Assembly: GCA_013397455.1 (NCBI GenBank)
Contig: VYZB01000275.1
Span: forward strand, 1-64,000
Origin: Crotophaga sulcirostris
Taxonomy: Eukaryota; Chordata; Aves; Cuculiformes; Crotophagidae
Direction of reading: 5' to 3'
Length of the DNA stretch: 64,000 bases
Shown here: positions 1 through 11,930 of the stretch, piece after piece
Position numbering within the stretch: position 1 is the stretch's first letter
Layout of the letters: each line of letters opens with the position of its first letter
The notes under the pieces: model-generated
The model's database searches: none
The model's input: only the letters and a program-made list of their open reading frames with translations
What the model was told of the DNA's origin: nothing
Program-made: the position numbers and the translations under genes

Positions 1-182
1 CCACTGGAATGCGCTGCCCAGGGAGGTGGTGGAGTCGCCGACCCTTGAAGTGTTTAAGGGAAGATTGGATGAGGCACTGAGTGCCATGGTTTAGGTGATG
101 AGGTGGTGTTAGTGTTGGCTTATAGGTTGGACTTGATGATCTTGGAGGTCTCTTCCAACCTGGTTATACTGTGAAACTATGA
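1..182 (+). mobile_element. CR1 retrotransposon, 3' end, cut by window edge
   Basis: This is the last part of a CR1 non-LTR retrotransposon. It begins inside the C-terminal end of ORF2, encoding the family's [26 protein letters not shown] pattern and ending at a TAG near position 92. A short 3' UTR with the GGTGTTAGTGTTGG hexamer-like stretch follows, then the GGTTGGACTTGATGATCTTGG block and one tail octamer (ATACTGTG) before decaying. The element continues to the left of the window, so its 5' extent is unknown. It belongs to the same 3'-end type as the copies at 9.6, 42.5, 46.1 and 56.6 kb. No autonomous function is possible from this fragment. Confidence 0.9.
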
Positions 183-3100
183 CCATCCCAACTATTTTGA
201 ACATCTGCTTTAGCTTTCGATGGACTCTTCTGTGAAGGTGTTCACCTTTTCTTCTCACTACATGAGACATAAAATGCATTTCTTCATTTTATTTGTATAA
301 AATTAGGTAACAAGTCCTGCTTTCCCTGTAGTTACCTACCTATGCAATAACACATGTGACTGTATGAATGAATATACACTTTGCATAGTGTTACCTCTTT
401 CCAGGTCTTGAAATGTGAAAAGGTAATAAAAAAATGAAATTTATTTTTCTTGTTCATTCCTGCACAGAGTACTGACACATTAATACAGGATTTTCCACAA
501 GTTCCATTTTAAAAGTAAAATGTTTACACTGATTCCTAAAGGTGGGAATATTACATTTCTAAATTTCCGAAATTTTGCTCAATTTTATAATGAAGAAAAA
601 TATGGCGTTATCACCAGCTAATGTTAATACCTCCCATATCTCTCCTGTGCCTCATGGACCACACATTCAAATGTTCTAAACTCTGACAATGCAGTATCAA
701 GGAATGTTATGCACTGGATTAATTAAAAACATGCTTCTGATTTTATTATTATTATTTCAGAAGCTCATGAAGCTACATATCCAGCTTAGGTCCCAAATAA
801 CACAAATGGTTGTACAATCCCACAGCCTGCCAACATTTATCATGATGTCACTTTGAAGGAAAGCAATCTTGTATTATCCCCACTTCAGACACACAAGTGG
901 GGCTCTGATGGTTTATTGAAAATCTTAGCAAAATTACTTGACTTCATAGTTCCTGAAGAGAGAAAAGATCCTCTAGATGATGATACAGTAGCTTTCCTTC
1001 CTTAGGCAAAGAGAACTATTATGAATATCCGACCCCCAAAAGAATGATGCCCAGTTTATCAAAACATTTAGATATCTGAATGACACTAATCTAGGGTGTA
1101 CATGAAGTACTTTGATGAACTAGACCTAAACATTTTGTTTATGATTGTTCCAACTATCTGTTCTTAAAAACATGTTTTCATATTACTGCCGCTGGCTATA
1201 TAGTTGGTTGCACTTTTTCAAGCTGAGAATTAAAACTATTCTTTCTTTCCTGTTTGTTAAAAGGGTTATATTCAGGGTTTTTTTGTCATATTAATGGGAC
1301 AGATTTTGGGGAATTAAAGGTCAACTTTTTGAATTGTCATTCAACTGAATTTGTCATTCTTTAAATCTGTCAAAATCGGTGTTCTACTTTAAAGAAATAT
1401 TATGTCTAATTATAAAACTCCAAGTTAATAATCTTCGAAAAAAATATCCACCGTGTTCTGAAGAAGCAGTTCAAGTCTTCTGATTAGTTCTTTGTGTTTT
1501 TTTCTGAAAGTTGGTTTGATTAATATAATGAGGAAACATTAGTGAATGGGGATATATTCAATTGCATCCTGGAACAATTCATGCAAGCCTGATATAATTT
1601 TTTTGCTGACAAAAAGGTGACCAAATTAGTAAATTAAGAAAAGACACACTATGCCTTAAAAAATATGTGTGATGAAGTAAATGGTTGCAACAGGACAGTT
1701 TTAATAAAGCCAAAAGAAAAATAATTGACATGAGAAATGAAAATGAAGATCAGACCTAAAGAGATGGGTCTGCAAATCACGCAGGGGAAAACTGGCAGGA
1801 TGGATTTTTTTCACTTTGGTACTGGTAGCTCAGCTTTTACTACAGAAATAGTAACTTTTCATTGATCAAGTCACAGGCAGCATACACTGGTTACTGCCTG
1901 CATCTGCCTATGTAGGCAGCCCTGACCTTCTGTCACCTACCTGCAGCCTCATATTGTGCTGAAGGAGTGGAAGAGGTGTCAAGCATCTCTTTTCAGAGGC
2001 ATAGAAAGGGCGAACACCCCAGCTGCCAACTCCAGTAATATGCTCCTGAGAGGATGAGAGCAAAAGCAAATGCAAAATGTAAAATTAATAAGGTCTTCAG
2101 ATTTTGGTCCCTCTTTATAAGAGACACATAAGGAAGATAACTTTCACACTATTCTTCTTTGATAAGCATATTAATAACTTCAGATTATCCAAGCTGAGGT
2201 GGATGTCACACAACCAATAGGTAGACAATTCACAGGATTTTGAGTCCCATGTATGTATGCCTCCGCACACACCTCCAACAGATTATAGCATAAGTCTTTT
2301 GAGCAAGCTTACTTTGCTAATATTTAAGACAGGTACAGTGATAAATAGCTTCACGAACACAGCAAAATCTGCGGAAGCTGTGAAGCTGCTGTCGGTAGAG
2401 ATAGATTGAGTAATAACTCTGTTCCAGGAAATGCAAGAAGGAAACTGAATGGTGATTTATAAACTCCAATGAACATACTGTTTAACAAGTATATCAAATG
2501 GAAGTGAATAATACATGAAAACTGCTAGGCCTTAAATTTAGTGCATAGAAAACTGCAGATTAAATCCATAGTAGTTGAATAGTAAGTGAAGCAGCTGAAA
2601 AGTGACAGGTTATAATGGGCAGTGAGGACAGAAATGAACCTGATTACGAATGTCTCGATGTCACAGAGCCTTAGGCACAAGGAAAACTAGACCGACACTT
2701 GAAAACTGGGTAAAACTTTGCTGTGTACCTAAGGGGCCTGTTATGTGTTACACTCATAGCATGTGGTGCTTAACTTCTGGCTTTGTTCCACACTGAAAAT
2801 GAGTCATAAGCGCTGCTTCAAGCTGTTTTGATTCTGAAGACAACTCCGAAAATATAAAACAACCAGAAGCTCCCTACAGCAAGCTGTTTCCTGTCCAAAT
2901 AACTTATCAACCTATCTAACCACCATGTTTTCTGGCCTGACAGACTTTTGTGGATTTTCTTAGCCCCTAACACCAAAGTCTCACTTTTGAGGCGAACTTC
3001 AAAGATTTCAGCACTTCCAGAACTCAAGCTATGCAGGAGACTTTAAAAAGAGCAAAATAAATGAGCAGTAATCTATGAAACTCTCTGGAAAACTCTTGAG

Positions 3101-3369
3101 CTCTTGAGATCCAACATCATTGATGAGTTTAATTTACACTTCTTTTTCGTCTACTGCATCCACCCGCCTGAACCCTTTCACAAACAAGAAAAGGAGTATT
3201 CTGAGTGGAAATGTTTGACTCTTCAAGTCTTAAAGAATTGAAAGTATCACACTGAGAATCCCTGCAGGGTTTCCTCTGCTGTTCAAGTCTGGGTTCCCCA
3301 TTGAATATGGCTTTAATCAGTCACTAAACACAATTCATTCACAGATTCATTGTGTCTGAAGTGAGCAGG
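183..3369. other. Unassigned non-coding sequence
   Basis: AT-rich single-copy-looking DNA. A short (ATT)n run lies at about 743-757, and a tattatccccacttcag stretch near 873-890 faintly recalls a MIR SINE but is too short to call. The longest open frame (minus strand, 2818-3027) has no recognisable domain. Confidence 0.5.
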
Positions 3370-3615
3370 GACTACTGGGTCATTTGGTCTGACATCTTAA
3401 TACTATATGTCGTTAAATTTCAGCACTTTAGTTCAGTGCTGAACCTAGTAAGTTGAATTTGTTTAAATTCTACCCTCTGAAAAGGTGTTTGGAATATCTG
3501 AATGCAGAGATATTAAGATGTAGCAATATATTCTACTGATTCATTGTTGGCACTGTGTTCTGGATTTCCTGTGCCAATGCTACCCAGAATTTTCTTCCCT
3601 GATTATATAGAAATG
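3370..3615 (-). mobile_element. Ancient CR1/L3-like fragment
   Basis: The plus strand here reads like the reverse complement of an old amniote CR1-type 3' region. A catttggtctgacatctt block corresponds to the familiar catctagtctgacctcct of old copies. It is followed in order by counterparts of the TTTCACC, TAACTTGTGTTTGG, CCAGAAAGGCATCCAG and GGAGAATCCACCACTT segments, all at high divergence. The collinear order of several weak matches is the reason for the call. The recent 3' octamer tail is not preserved. The match is from remembered family structure, so the boundaries are approximate. Confidence 0.45.
3419..3443. repeat. Small perfect inverted repeat
   Basis: TTCAGCAC and GTGCTGAA form a perfect 8-bp stem around a 9-base loop. 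It lies inside the ancient CR1-like fragment and is probably a chance feature of that decayed copy. Confidence 0.5.
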
Positions 3616-4526
3616 ATGTCATCGAGTCACTTGTCATGTCTGTGCTCATGAGAGAAAAAAAAAGTCTTCTTTTCCAGAGCTTCCTTTAGGATTCTGCAGT
3701 GATTTTAGTAGCTTAATTTTTCGATGCCAGCATGGAGAACACAGCACAGTATTCCCATATGTGATGATGATCTCCCATTGTAAATACTTTGTAAGATCTA
3801 TTAAGTTCTCACACTTTATCTGTTCTTATGTCTATTATTTATAATTTCACATGTATTACCACCAAGGCATGAATTCACATCATTTTGGAAAAGATTTCTT
3901 CATGTATCCATCCTGACCAGAAGTATCAATTCTAGCCATTGTTACACTTTCTGTTATTTTGTTGAGGACCGATAGATTAATTGCTTAAGCAATTAGTATT
4001 TTTCAAACCATCTGGAGTTTTTATAGCATTCTAATAATTGTTTCAAACTTATATCAGGGGGTCAGAGATTGCATCAGACAAAACTTGGGTATGTGTCTGG
4101 ACATTTTAAAATATTTATCCCCCAGTGGAGGCTCTTCTTCCTTTACCATTAATGGACTGAGAAGTACTCAGAAAGGAAAATGGATGCATGTAAGAAGTAC
4201 TATTGATTACTACAGTGTTATTAACAATTTTTCTACATCCATCTAGTAATTGGCCCAAATCAGTTCTGTTTTTCACTCCTGTTGCTCATATATTAAAAAA
4301 AAACAAACCTCCTGTATTTTACGTGCATTTTTTACTTGTTGCAGAAAGTAAACCAAATTATTTTTGTGATATTATCCATGCTCGATGTCTTAAAATGGTT
4401 AAATGTGACTTTTTAAAAAATTTAAATGTTCTGTACACTCATAGCATGCCATGTGCTGTTTCCAGTGGGATTAATCTGACCTAATCATATTTGTCCAAAA
4501 TTGACCTATTCAAATCATATAACAAA
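3616..4526. other. Unassigned non-coding sequence
   Basis: AT-rich sequence with no repeat or coding signal that I can name. The open frame at 4203-4484 has no domain and no supporting splice context. Confidence 0.5.
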
Positions 4527-5518
4527 GCATTAAAGCCTTTACCACAGTCCCCCACAACATCCTTCTCTCTAAATTGGGGGGATACGGATTTGATGGGTGG
4601 ACTGTTCGGTGGGTAAGGAATTTGTTGGACATTCGCATTCAGAGAGTAGTGGTTAACGGCTCAATGTCCAGATGGAGACTCGTGACAAGTGGTGTCCCTC
4701 AGGAGTCCATACTGGGACCAGTGCTGTTTAATGTTTTCATTGATGATATTGACAGCAAGATCAAGTGCACCCTTAGCAGGTTGGCAGATGACACCAAGCT
4801 GAGTGGGGCAGTGGTCACACCAGAAAGATGGGATGTCATCCAGAGGGACCTGGACAAGCTGGAGAAGTGGGCCTGTGTGAACCTCATGAGGTTCAACGAG
4901 GCCAAGTGCAAGGTCCTACACCTGGGTTGGGGCAATCCCTGCTATCAATAAAGGATAGGGGGCGACGTGATTGAGAGCAGACCTGGGGAGCAGCACCTGG
5001 TGGTGCTGATTGATGAGAAGCTCAACATGAGCCAGCAATGTGCGCTCGCAGCCCAGAAGGCCACCATGTCCTGGGCTGCATCAGAAGAAGCGTGGCCAGC
5101 AGGCAAGGTGAGGGAGGGGATTCTCTCCCTCTACTCCGCTCTTGTGAGACTCCACCTGGTGTATTGTGTCCAGTTCTGGAATCCCCAGCATGAGAAGGAT
5201 ATGGAACTGTTGGAACAGGTCCAGAGAATGCTACAAAGATTATCAAAGGGCTGGAGCACCTCTGCTATGAGGACAGGCTGAGAGAGTTGGGCTCGTTCAG
5301 CCTGGAGAAGAGAAGACTCCAGGTGTGACCTTATAGCAGCCTTCCAGTACCTAAAGGATGCCCCCTCCCTGGAGGTGTTCAAGGCCAGGTTGGATGGGGC
5401 CATGAGCAGCCTGGTCTGGTGGGAGGTGTCCCTGCCCATGGCAGTGGGGTTGGAACTGGATGAACTTTAAGGTCCTTTCCAACCCAAACCATTCTATGAT
5501 TCTATGATTTTATGATAA
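4527..5518 (+). mobile_element. CR1 retrotransposon, 5'-truncated, RT fragment to 3' end
   Basis: This copy starts inside reverse-transcriptase motif A (the [10 protein letters not shown] segment near 4530-4566). It continues through motif B ([15 protein letters not shown], about 4690-4735) and motif C (LADDTK at 4781-4798, where the family usually has FADDTK). The frame is open from 4574 to a TAA at 4949-4951, which sits where family members have a tyrosine codon. The same frame then resumes to 5281, but a one-base loss near 5061 scrambles the thumb region. Near 5357 the text jumps from the ...TACCTAAAGGA block straight to TGCCCCCTCCCTGG, which in intact CR1 lies about 200 bases further on, so the SDRTRGNGF...RHWN region is missing. 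The 3' end is of the GCCCATGGCAGTGGGGTTGG type with ATTCTATG octamers. It is non-functional. Family membership is very secure; the subfamily name is not assigned. Confidence 0.95.
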
Positions 5519-8500
5519 TAATTCAAGGCTTCCTTGCTAATTAGTGGATAGGAATGGACATCTCTGTTGAATAGAAAGAATTAGAGCTATGGGAACAGTT
5601 TTAGGTTTCTTAAACAGTCGTTCACCAAACATGATGTGGAATTGTCAGGTTTGGATTAAAAAATATAGTAAAATAGTATCTTCACAAACCCTCTCCTTAA
5701 GTCAAGATCTATTGTGATTTATATGTGCATATAAATGTATTACTCTCCCAGCTCTTTACAGATATTTAAAACATAATCCTGGAAACTTTACTGAAGACTG
5801 TTTTTCCTCAGTAGAGATTAGAGTATGCAAGTGGGAATACATTAGACTTCTGCAGACAGGACACTGCTTTGGACTTCAAGTTTTCACCAGGAAAGATTCT
5901 TTCTCAGTTTTTCTGATAAAATGAAAGAATTGAAAATATAAAGCAATTGTAAACTTTTCCCAGGAGTTCTCTGGTCCAAGAATAAAAATATACTAATAAG
6001 AATATACTCTAGCTTATACTAGAGTCACAGATGAAGCTTCAATTTTTTTTACCTAGGTTTAAACACGGTCAAGGATGGCTTCAGATGGAGGTGATCTGGT
6101 TTTCTCTTTACTTCAGGCAAATGACTCCTCTGGCACATACAAATATTTCCCTTTCTTAGCTTTTCTTTTCTCATTTCTCTTCTCTTTCAATAGAAAAGCA
6201 TTAAAAAGTCCTTTACAAACCTCTTTCTACACAGGCACTGGACTGGCTGAATGGTTTCTAATCCTATAATTTTGTGCATGCAGAATGCCTCATGCAGTGG
6301 AGCTTTTACTGCTTTGCGAGTGTGTCCATTTTAACTCTCTTACTCCTCCAGTTTAAGGTTACACTGTACTTGAAAACACCATCTTAATTATAGCACAACA
6401 GCAACTTCATAGCTTTTTTTGTTCCTCTTTCAAGTGTTTGGAATGAGTGCATAACTACTCCTCGAGGTTAACTCTATTAGCCTAGTACAGAACTGCTTGT
6501 CTCATTTCAGGTGTAGAGTTTTGAAGGAGATGGCAGCTTTCAGCAACCATTAGTCATGCTGAATCCATTGAACAGAAGGACTTACATGAGAATTAAGTGG
6601 TGCCAGAGCACTTGGGCCAGGTCACTGCTTCCAAATGAGTCATTCTCACATGAGTAATCGCGTTGACTACCAAATAGAAAGATGCCCAATTTGAGGAGTG
6701 TCAAGTGAAATCCTGACAGGTGATAGAGCAGTCTGCGATACTTGTTAGCATCAAATGTACATTTTAATGTGGGCTTTCTATCTGTGAATTACTGCCTCAC
6801 CTACCACAATTCGAAGAGGATTATTTCCAGTGGGTTAGACTGTGCTTGCTCATCCTGCTTTTACACACTGTCATGGAAAAGGAAAGAAGCAAAGTTCAAC
6901 ACCCAAGGTAGAGATGCCAAACCTGAAATACGAACCAGTGGAATTTACATAAGGGAGTGAATGTCTTCTTCTGTCCAATTAACCTAATAAACTAACAGCT
7001 GAGGAGTAAATGCAAGTATATACTCACCACATTGTTCTCAAGCAATCAAGATTGTGACTGCTGTTCTTAAACAAGACCAAACCTCATAATTAATAATAAA
7101 ATTCTCCTTTAAAGTGATTATGAGCTTCTGAAACTTAGGCTATTATGTCTATACTAAGTTCATGGCCTCTGAAAGAAAATATCTTCCTCACCTAGCTCAG
7201 ATTCCTCACTGGGGTCACCTTTGTTGTTATATTTATCATTAAATATTTTTGCATTTTTTCACTCTAGCACTCCAAGGCCCAAAAAAGAGGTCATTGTACT
7301 TGACTTTCTGTGAGCTCAGAAGAGCTTGTGATCTAAATAGGCAAATTATATATCCATTTCAGGTGACTATATTGACCTTTATCAGATTGCCAACTTCCCA
7401 GGCACCTTTGTGGCAATGATTCTCCTGCTGGACTAATTACCTCTAATTGTGCTGTTCCTATTATCTTAGCAGGCTCAATTTTTGCCGTAAAATGGCCTTA
7501 TATTGACATGAGTGAGGTAATAAATCTTGTTCCCAAACTGCTGTCACTTCCTTGTCACCTCAAGACAATAAGAAACTACAGAATAACTAGGGATAAATGA
7601 TAAATGAAAACGAAATTCGGTGTTGATAAATGCAAAGAAACGCTCTTGAAAGAACGCAGTAAACTTTAAATATACAACGATCAACTGACTTGCAGTGTTA
7701 GAAATTAGATCCTGAGTGTATAATCAATAATTTGCCAAAAAAAGCTTATAATTGTTTAGGAGTGGTTAAAAAACAAAGTGAATTTTGGCAATTATTAGGA
7801 AAAACATAAAAGTCAATGAAGAAAATTTTATTTTTCTTTGTTAAACTGTCAAGTGTCTATTCCTTCAACAGTACAATTCTGGCTCTCTTTTTCAGATAAG
7901 ATATGCTACAAGTAAAATGGGCTCAGAGAAAATTAGCAAAGGGTGATCAAAGATGAAGTGTGGTTTCTGTGTGAGGAACAGCTAAATGGACTAGAATTCT
8001 TTAGTGTGGAAAAAAGATCAATTAATGTGGTATGATAGAAATCTACAGAACCTTGAGTGCTATCAGACTGTTAGCTGTCCCTTCCTAGAAGACACTCAGT
8101 GACACTATGAAATAGTGATATCAAAAAGAAACAGATCCTTCTTCATACAGTATGTAAAGTTTTTGAGAAAATCTGTGAACTCCATGCTTCTGGATGCTGA
8201 AGTTGTTAAAAGAATATTCACAGGTTCAAAAACTAACCCCATAAATCCGTAGAAGGAAAATCCAATGAAGTCTGCTAACTACAAAAATACCCTCTTTCCC
8301 CCAAGTCCCTGAACTGCAGTTTCCATCGATGTATCACCACATCTTGGTTTGTGCTTATATTCTTCCCTAAATATTTGCTGTGGGATGTTGCCGGAGAGGG
8401 GATTCACAGGGTTATATGGTCCTTCTGCCTCTCTGTGTGACTGTTCTTATGTTCTCACCCTTGTGCTTTGGTCCTGGCTAAAATAATTATTCCACCAGCA

Positions 8501-9558
8501 CAGTGCTGCTCCTGTGAGAAATTAAAAAAAATAAAAGTATTGCTTACTCTGTCTGTCCGTCTTCTTCCATGCTTTGTGTCACCTCTGTCACAGGGCTCAA
8601 ATCTTTCAGGAGATGGGTGATTAGTTGTGCTTCATTGTGTGTTAAATTGGATGATTCTAGTGCCATCTATCTTCTCCCTCCTGATCATTAGATGGAAATA
8701 GCTACGCCCTTTGTTTCTGTGTACCTAGACAGTAAACACACATCCATCCTGGATTTTTTTTCCTAAGAATGTTTGTACCCCTGGTGCTGGCCTTCCCAGA
8801 ACAGATTTGTAGAGGATTTTTGTAATCCATTTTCAGGTAACATTAAGGAAGAAAGCTTATGGACTGGCTATACAACCAAATATAGCGAATTATCCAGGAC
8901 TGTAAACTGTGGCTGTCCTAACGAGACCTGCTGTATTTTTGCCAGTTTTGCTGATTGCCACTTTCAGTGTTTAGAGCACAAGAACTATAAGTGAGCTCAG
9001 CAATTCTGTTGTCTGACAGACTAGGGATTGACTGGGGACCTCCTGAGGTAAAAGTCTGGGTAACTCTGTCTTACACTAACGAATCACATTTGCTGCAGAC
9101 AAACACAAAAGAAACCCCAAGCACTCACTCCCCAAAGAGATTATGTGAAAATCTCATCTGTCTGACACCTCTGCTAAAAAGATGCCAACCTACATTCCAA
9201 AAGAAAGAGAATATTAAACTCCTCTTTCTCAAACTCTGTTTCCAATTGGCATGAATGCAATCTAGGTATGATCTTTCTCGCACAGTCTCAATAAGGCTTG
9301 GTTTATTTAAAAGAGCATATTTAAAGAAAGTAATGTGCTACAGCACAGGTGAAGTAGCACACTAATTTTAGTAGGCTGAATAATATTTGTGTATTGCTTT
9401 TCTTTGGAAAACATTAGGCTACTTTGGTGATGAAAGATGCATTTCTTGGGAATGAACACCTATGGACATATTTCCAGCACTTTGCAGTGTTGTGCAATCC
9501 CAAAAGTCCCACAGAAAGGGTTCATTTTTTCATAGTACTGACAAAGAACTTTAGAATT
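5519..9558. other. Unassigned non-coding sequence
   Basis: No gene or repeat identified across 4 kb. Candidate regulatory composition occurs around 7360-7560, where two CTAATT cores are spaced 10 bp apart at 7433 and 7443. An open frame at 8767-8996 is cysteine-rich but shows no codon-position bias. Confidence 0.5.
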
Positions 9559-9964
9559 GTATCACAGTATCACAGAATAACCAGGTTGGAAGGGACCTCT
9601 GAGATCATCAAGTCCAACCTATAAGCCAACACTAACACCATCTCATCACCTAAACCATGGCACTGAGTGCCTCATCCAGTCTTCCCTTAAACACCTCCAG
9701 GGTTGGCGACTCCACCACCTCCCCGGGCAGCGCGTTCCAATGGCCAATCACCCTTTCAGTGAAGAACTTTTTCCTAACATCAAGTCTAAACTTTCGCTGA
9801 CGAAGCTTAAGTGTATGTCCTCTAGTTCTGTCACTGGTCACCTGTGAGAAGAGACCAACGCCCGCTTGACTACAACCTCCTTTTAGGTAGTTGTAGAGAG
9901 CAATAAGGTCACCCCTGAGCCTCCTCCAGACTAAACAGCCCCAGCTCCCTCAGTGGCTCCTCGA
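9559..9964 (-). mobile_element. CR1 retrotransposon, 3' end fragment, minus strand
   Basis: On the minus strand this runs from the [14 protein letters not shown] block (9964 downward) to the tail (9559). The last 63 codons of ORF2 are open at 9841-9650. They encode [17 protein letters not shown], then [21 protein letters not shown] and [16 protein letters not shown], and end at TAG. This is the conserved CR1 ORF2 C-terminus. A frame break separates it from the upstream thumb region. The tail reads ATTCTGTG then ATACTGTG, a mixture of the two octamer types seen elsewhere in the window. It is the only recent copy on the minus strand. It is a 5'-truncated dead copy. Confidence 0.93.
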
Positions 9965-11854
9965 ATTGCATGAACATACAGATTCTTATATTAAAATACT
10001 CTTTCAATGAAATTCTTAAACCACTACAATAAACAGAAAAAAAATTTTCCCTTTTTTCTGTCCTTGTTTACCTAAAATCATAAACCTAGTTCTTTTAGCA
10101 ATACTTGTGTTATGGATTTGAAGAAAAAGCAATCCTCATTCTTTTACCACTCAGAAAGCAGATGACAACTTCCTACATTTTCTCATGTCACACAAGCAGC
10201 ATGTATCAGTGTCAGGCAGAAGGTGTTCGTCTACTGGAAAATCTCCAGTAATCACAGGAGAAAGCCAGGGAGTTAATCAGAAAGGCAGCAATGACAGAAT
10301 GTTTCCTTATTTCTCAGAGCTCTTAGGTCACTGCCTTGCTCCATGACTACCCATTAAAAAGATGTAGTCAGTTTGACCTCCTGAGGCTTGAAAGCTTGCT
10401 TTAGCAACCATGCTAAGTTATCCTGCAGTAGTTTGAATCTGTCAAATAAAGTTTCCTGACAGAAATATCACTGATGGAATATTATAAAGAGAAATATCAG
10501 GTTTATCGAAGAATTGATTCTCCTTGTGGTATACTGTGTTCTCTGTCTGCCTCAGCTCTTTCTTGCAGTAGTGTTTTCAGGAAGAGAACTTGCCAAAATT
10601 GTTTAAGGTATTAGATCTTGCTGATAAATAATCTCAAACTGTCAGGAAGATTGATAAAGACCCTGGGATAAGACTGCCTGTAATCAGCAGCCTTGTTTGC
10701 AACCTCAGGAAGTAGCAAAGGATTTACTGGGTCTGGACACCAAGCAGATCCTTTCCTTAGAGACTCTTTTGTTCCTTGTATCCATTCTCCTGCTGAGCAC
10801 GGAACATCAGTCAGCGAGTTTACAGCCTCATCAAACTCACACTTGCTTCTAGGTTTTAAAAAAGCCAACTGTTGCCTTCCCTCAGGAGACAATGTTTTGC
10901 AGAGCTGATAGAGATTCTGAAATGCAAAACTGGGCTGAATTGAGAGTATTAGTCAGAAACTCAGCGGTCTAGCTGGAGTTAATTTTACATTAAGAGTGAA
11001 GAGCAAAGAAAAGACATAGAAATATGATGCAGGTTTTATGGAATCATGAAAATAAAAATACTTTGTATCTAAATACCTTATGACTTTAAGTAAACCACTC
11101 TGATATATGGCAGTTTTTAGCACCGCTTTTCTCATCCTATAATTTTAATTTTTTTCAGTGTTCTTGTTTTTCATTTAGAACAAACCAGTCTTTCCCAATT
11201 GAAAATATGTGTTTGCATGGAGGTAAAATACAGCAGAAAATAGGTGTATTTCTGTGACTAACAGAAGAATTATCAGCTCAAACCTTGATGCTTGGAAAAG
11301 CATTTTCTTTTGGTATGATTGTTGAACATGTCTTTTGTCTCTAGCAGTCTTCTCTGAGCTCGTTTGAACAACTTTGACTATTTTAGCAGGCGGTCTTACA
11401 TAGCTGAAGTCTGATCATGTAGAAGACAAAGACAAATATTCAAAGTGCAGGGACAAAATCTCACAAGTCGTGACTGGAAAAATTAAACTGGACCATAAAC
11501 TGAAAGTCCTCAGAGGAGGCAACTGCCTAGGTTCCTTCTGTTTTTACTCTTCGGCAATTGTAAGCAACATATGACAACAACAAACACAGAAGCAAACATT
11601 GAAAGCATGAGGAGGGTATTGTGAATGTACCTCAGCTGTTTCTGCCTCTCCCTGCCATTCCAAACTATAGTCCCTCCTCCTACATAAAACTATGGTATCA
11701 CTAGCATAATCCCAGATCCACACCGACGCCCTGTTCACTTGTTTTCTGCAGCCACATCCCTATTGTGAAGTTAAAAACCTCCTAAATCCGACCAGCAAAT
11801 CTTGATGAAATCTATCTAATGTTAATGTATGAACATTGCAATTAATACTTCCAG

Positions 11855-11930
11855 GAAAAAAACAAACAAAACAAAACAAAACCCAAAAAACCCAAAACAA
11901 CCAACAAACAGACCAACCAAAACACCATTT
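11855..11930. repeat. A-rich low-complexity repeat (AAAAC/AAACC-like)
   Basis: Degenerate runs of AAAAC, AAACC and CAACC units on the plus strand. The chance frames across it are rich in Asn, Lys, Thr and Pro for this reason only. Confidence 0.8.

Noticed and set aside
4699..5439. Minus-strand frames inside the 4.5 kb CR1
   Set aside because: They are antisense shadows of the reverse-transcriptase region, caused by its codon composition.
8767..8996. Cysteine-rich plus-strand frame with an acceptor-like TTTTTTTTCCTAAG upstream
   Set aside because: The cysteine spacing superficially recalls small secreted peptides, but codon position shows no G-first bias, the start is not an ATG in frame, and no family fits.
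10350..10400. Possible ancient CR1 piece (tagtcagtttgacctcctga)
   Set aside because: A single block of similarity without collinear neighbours is not enough to call a repeat.
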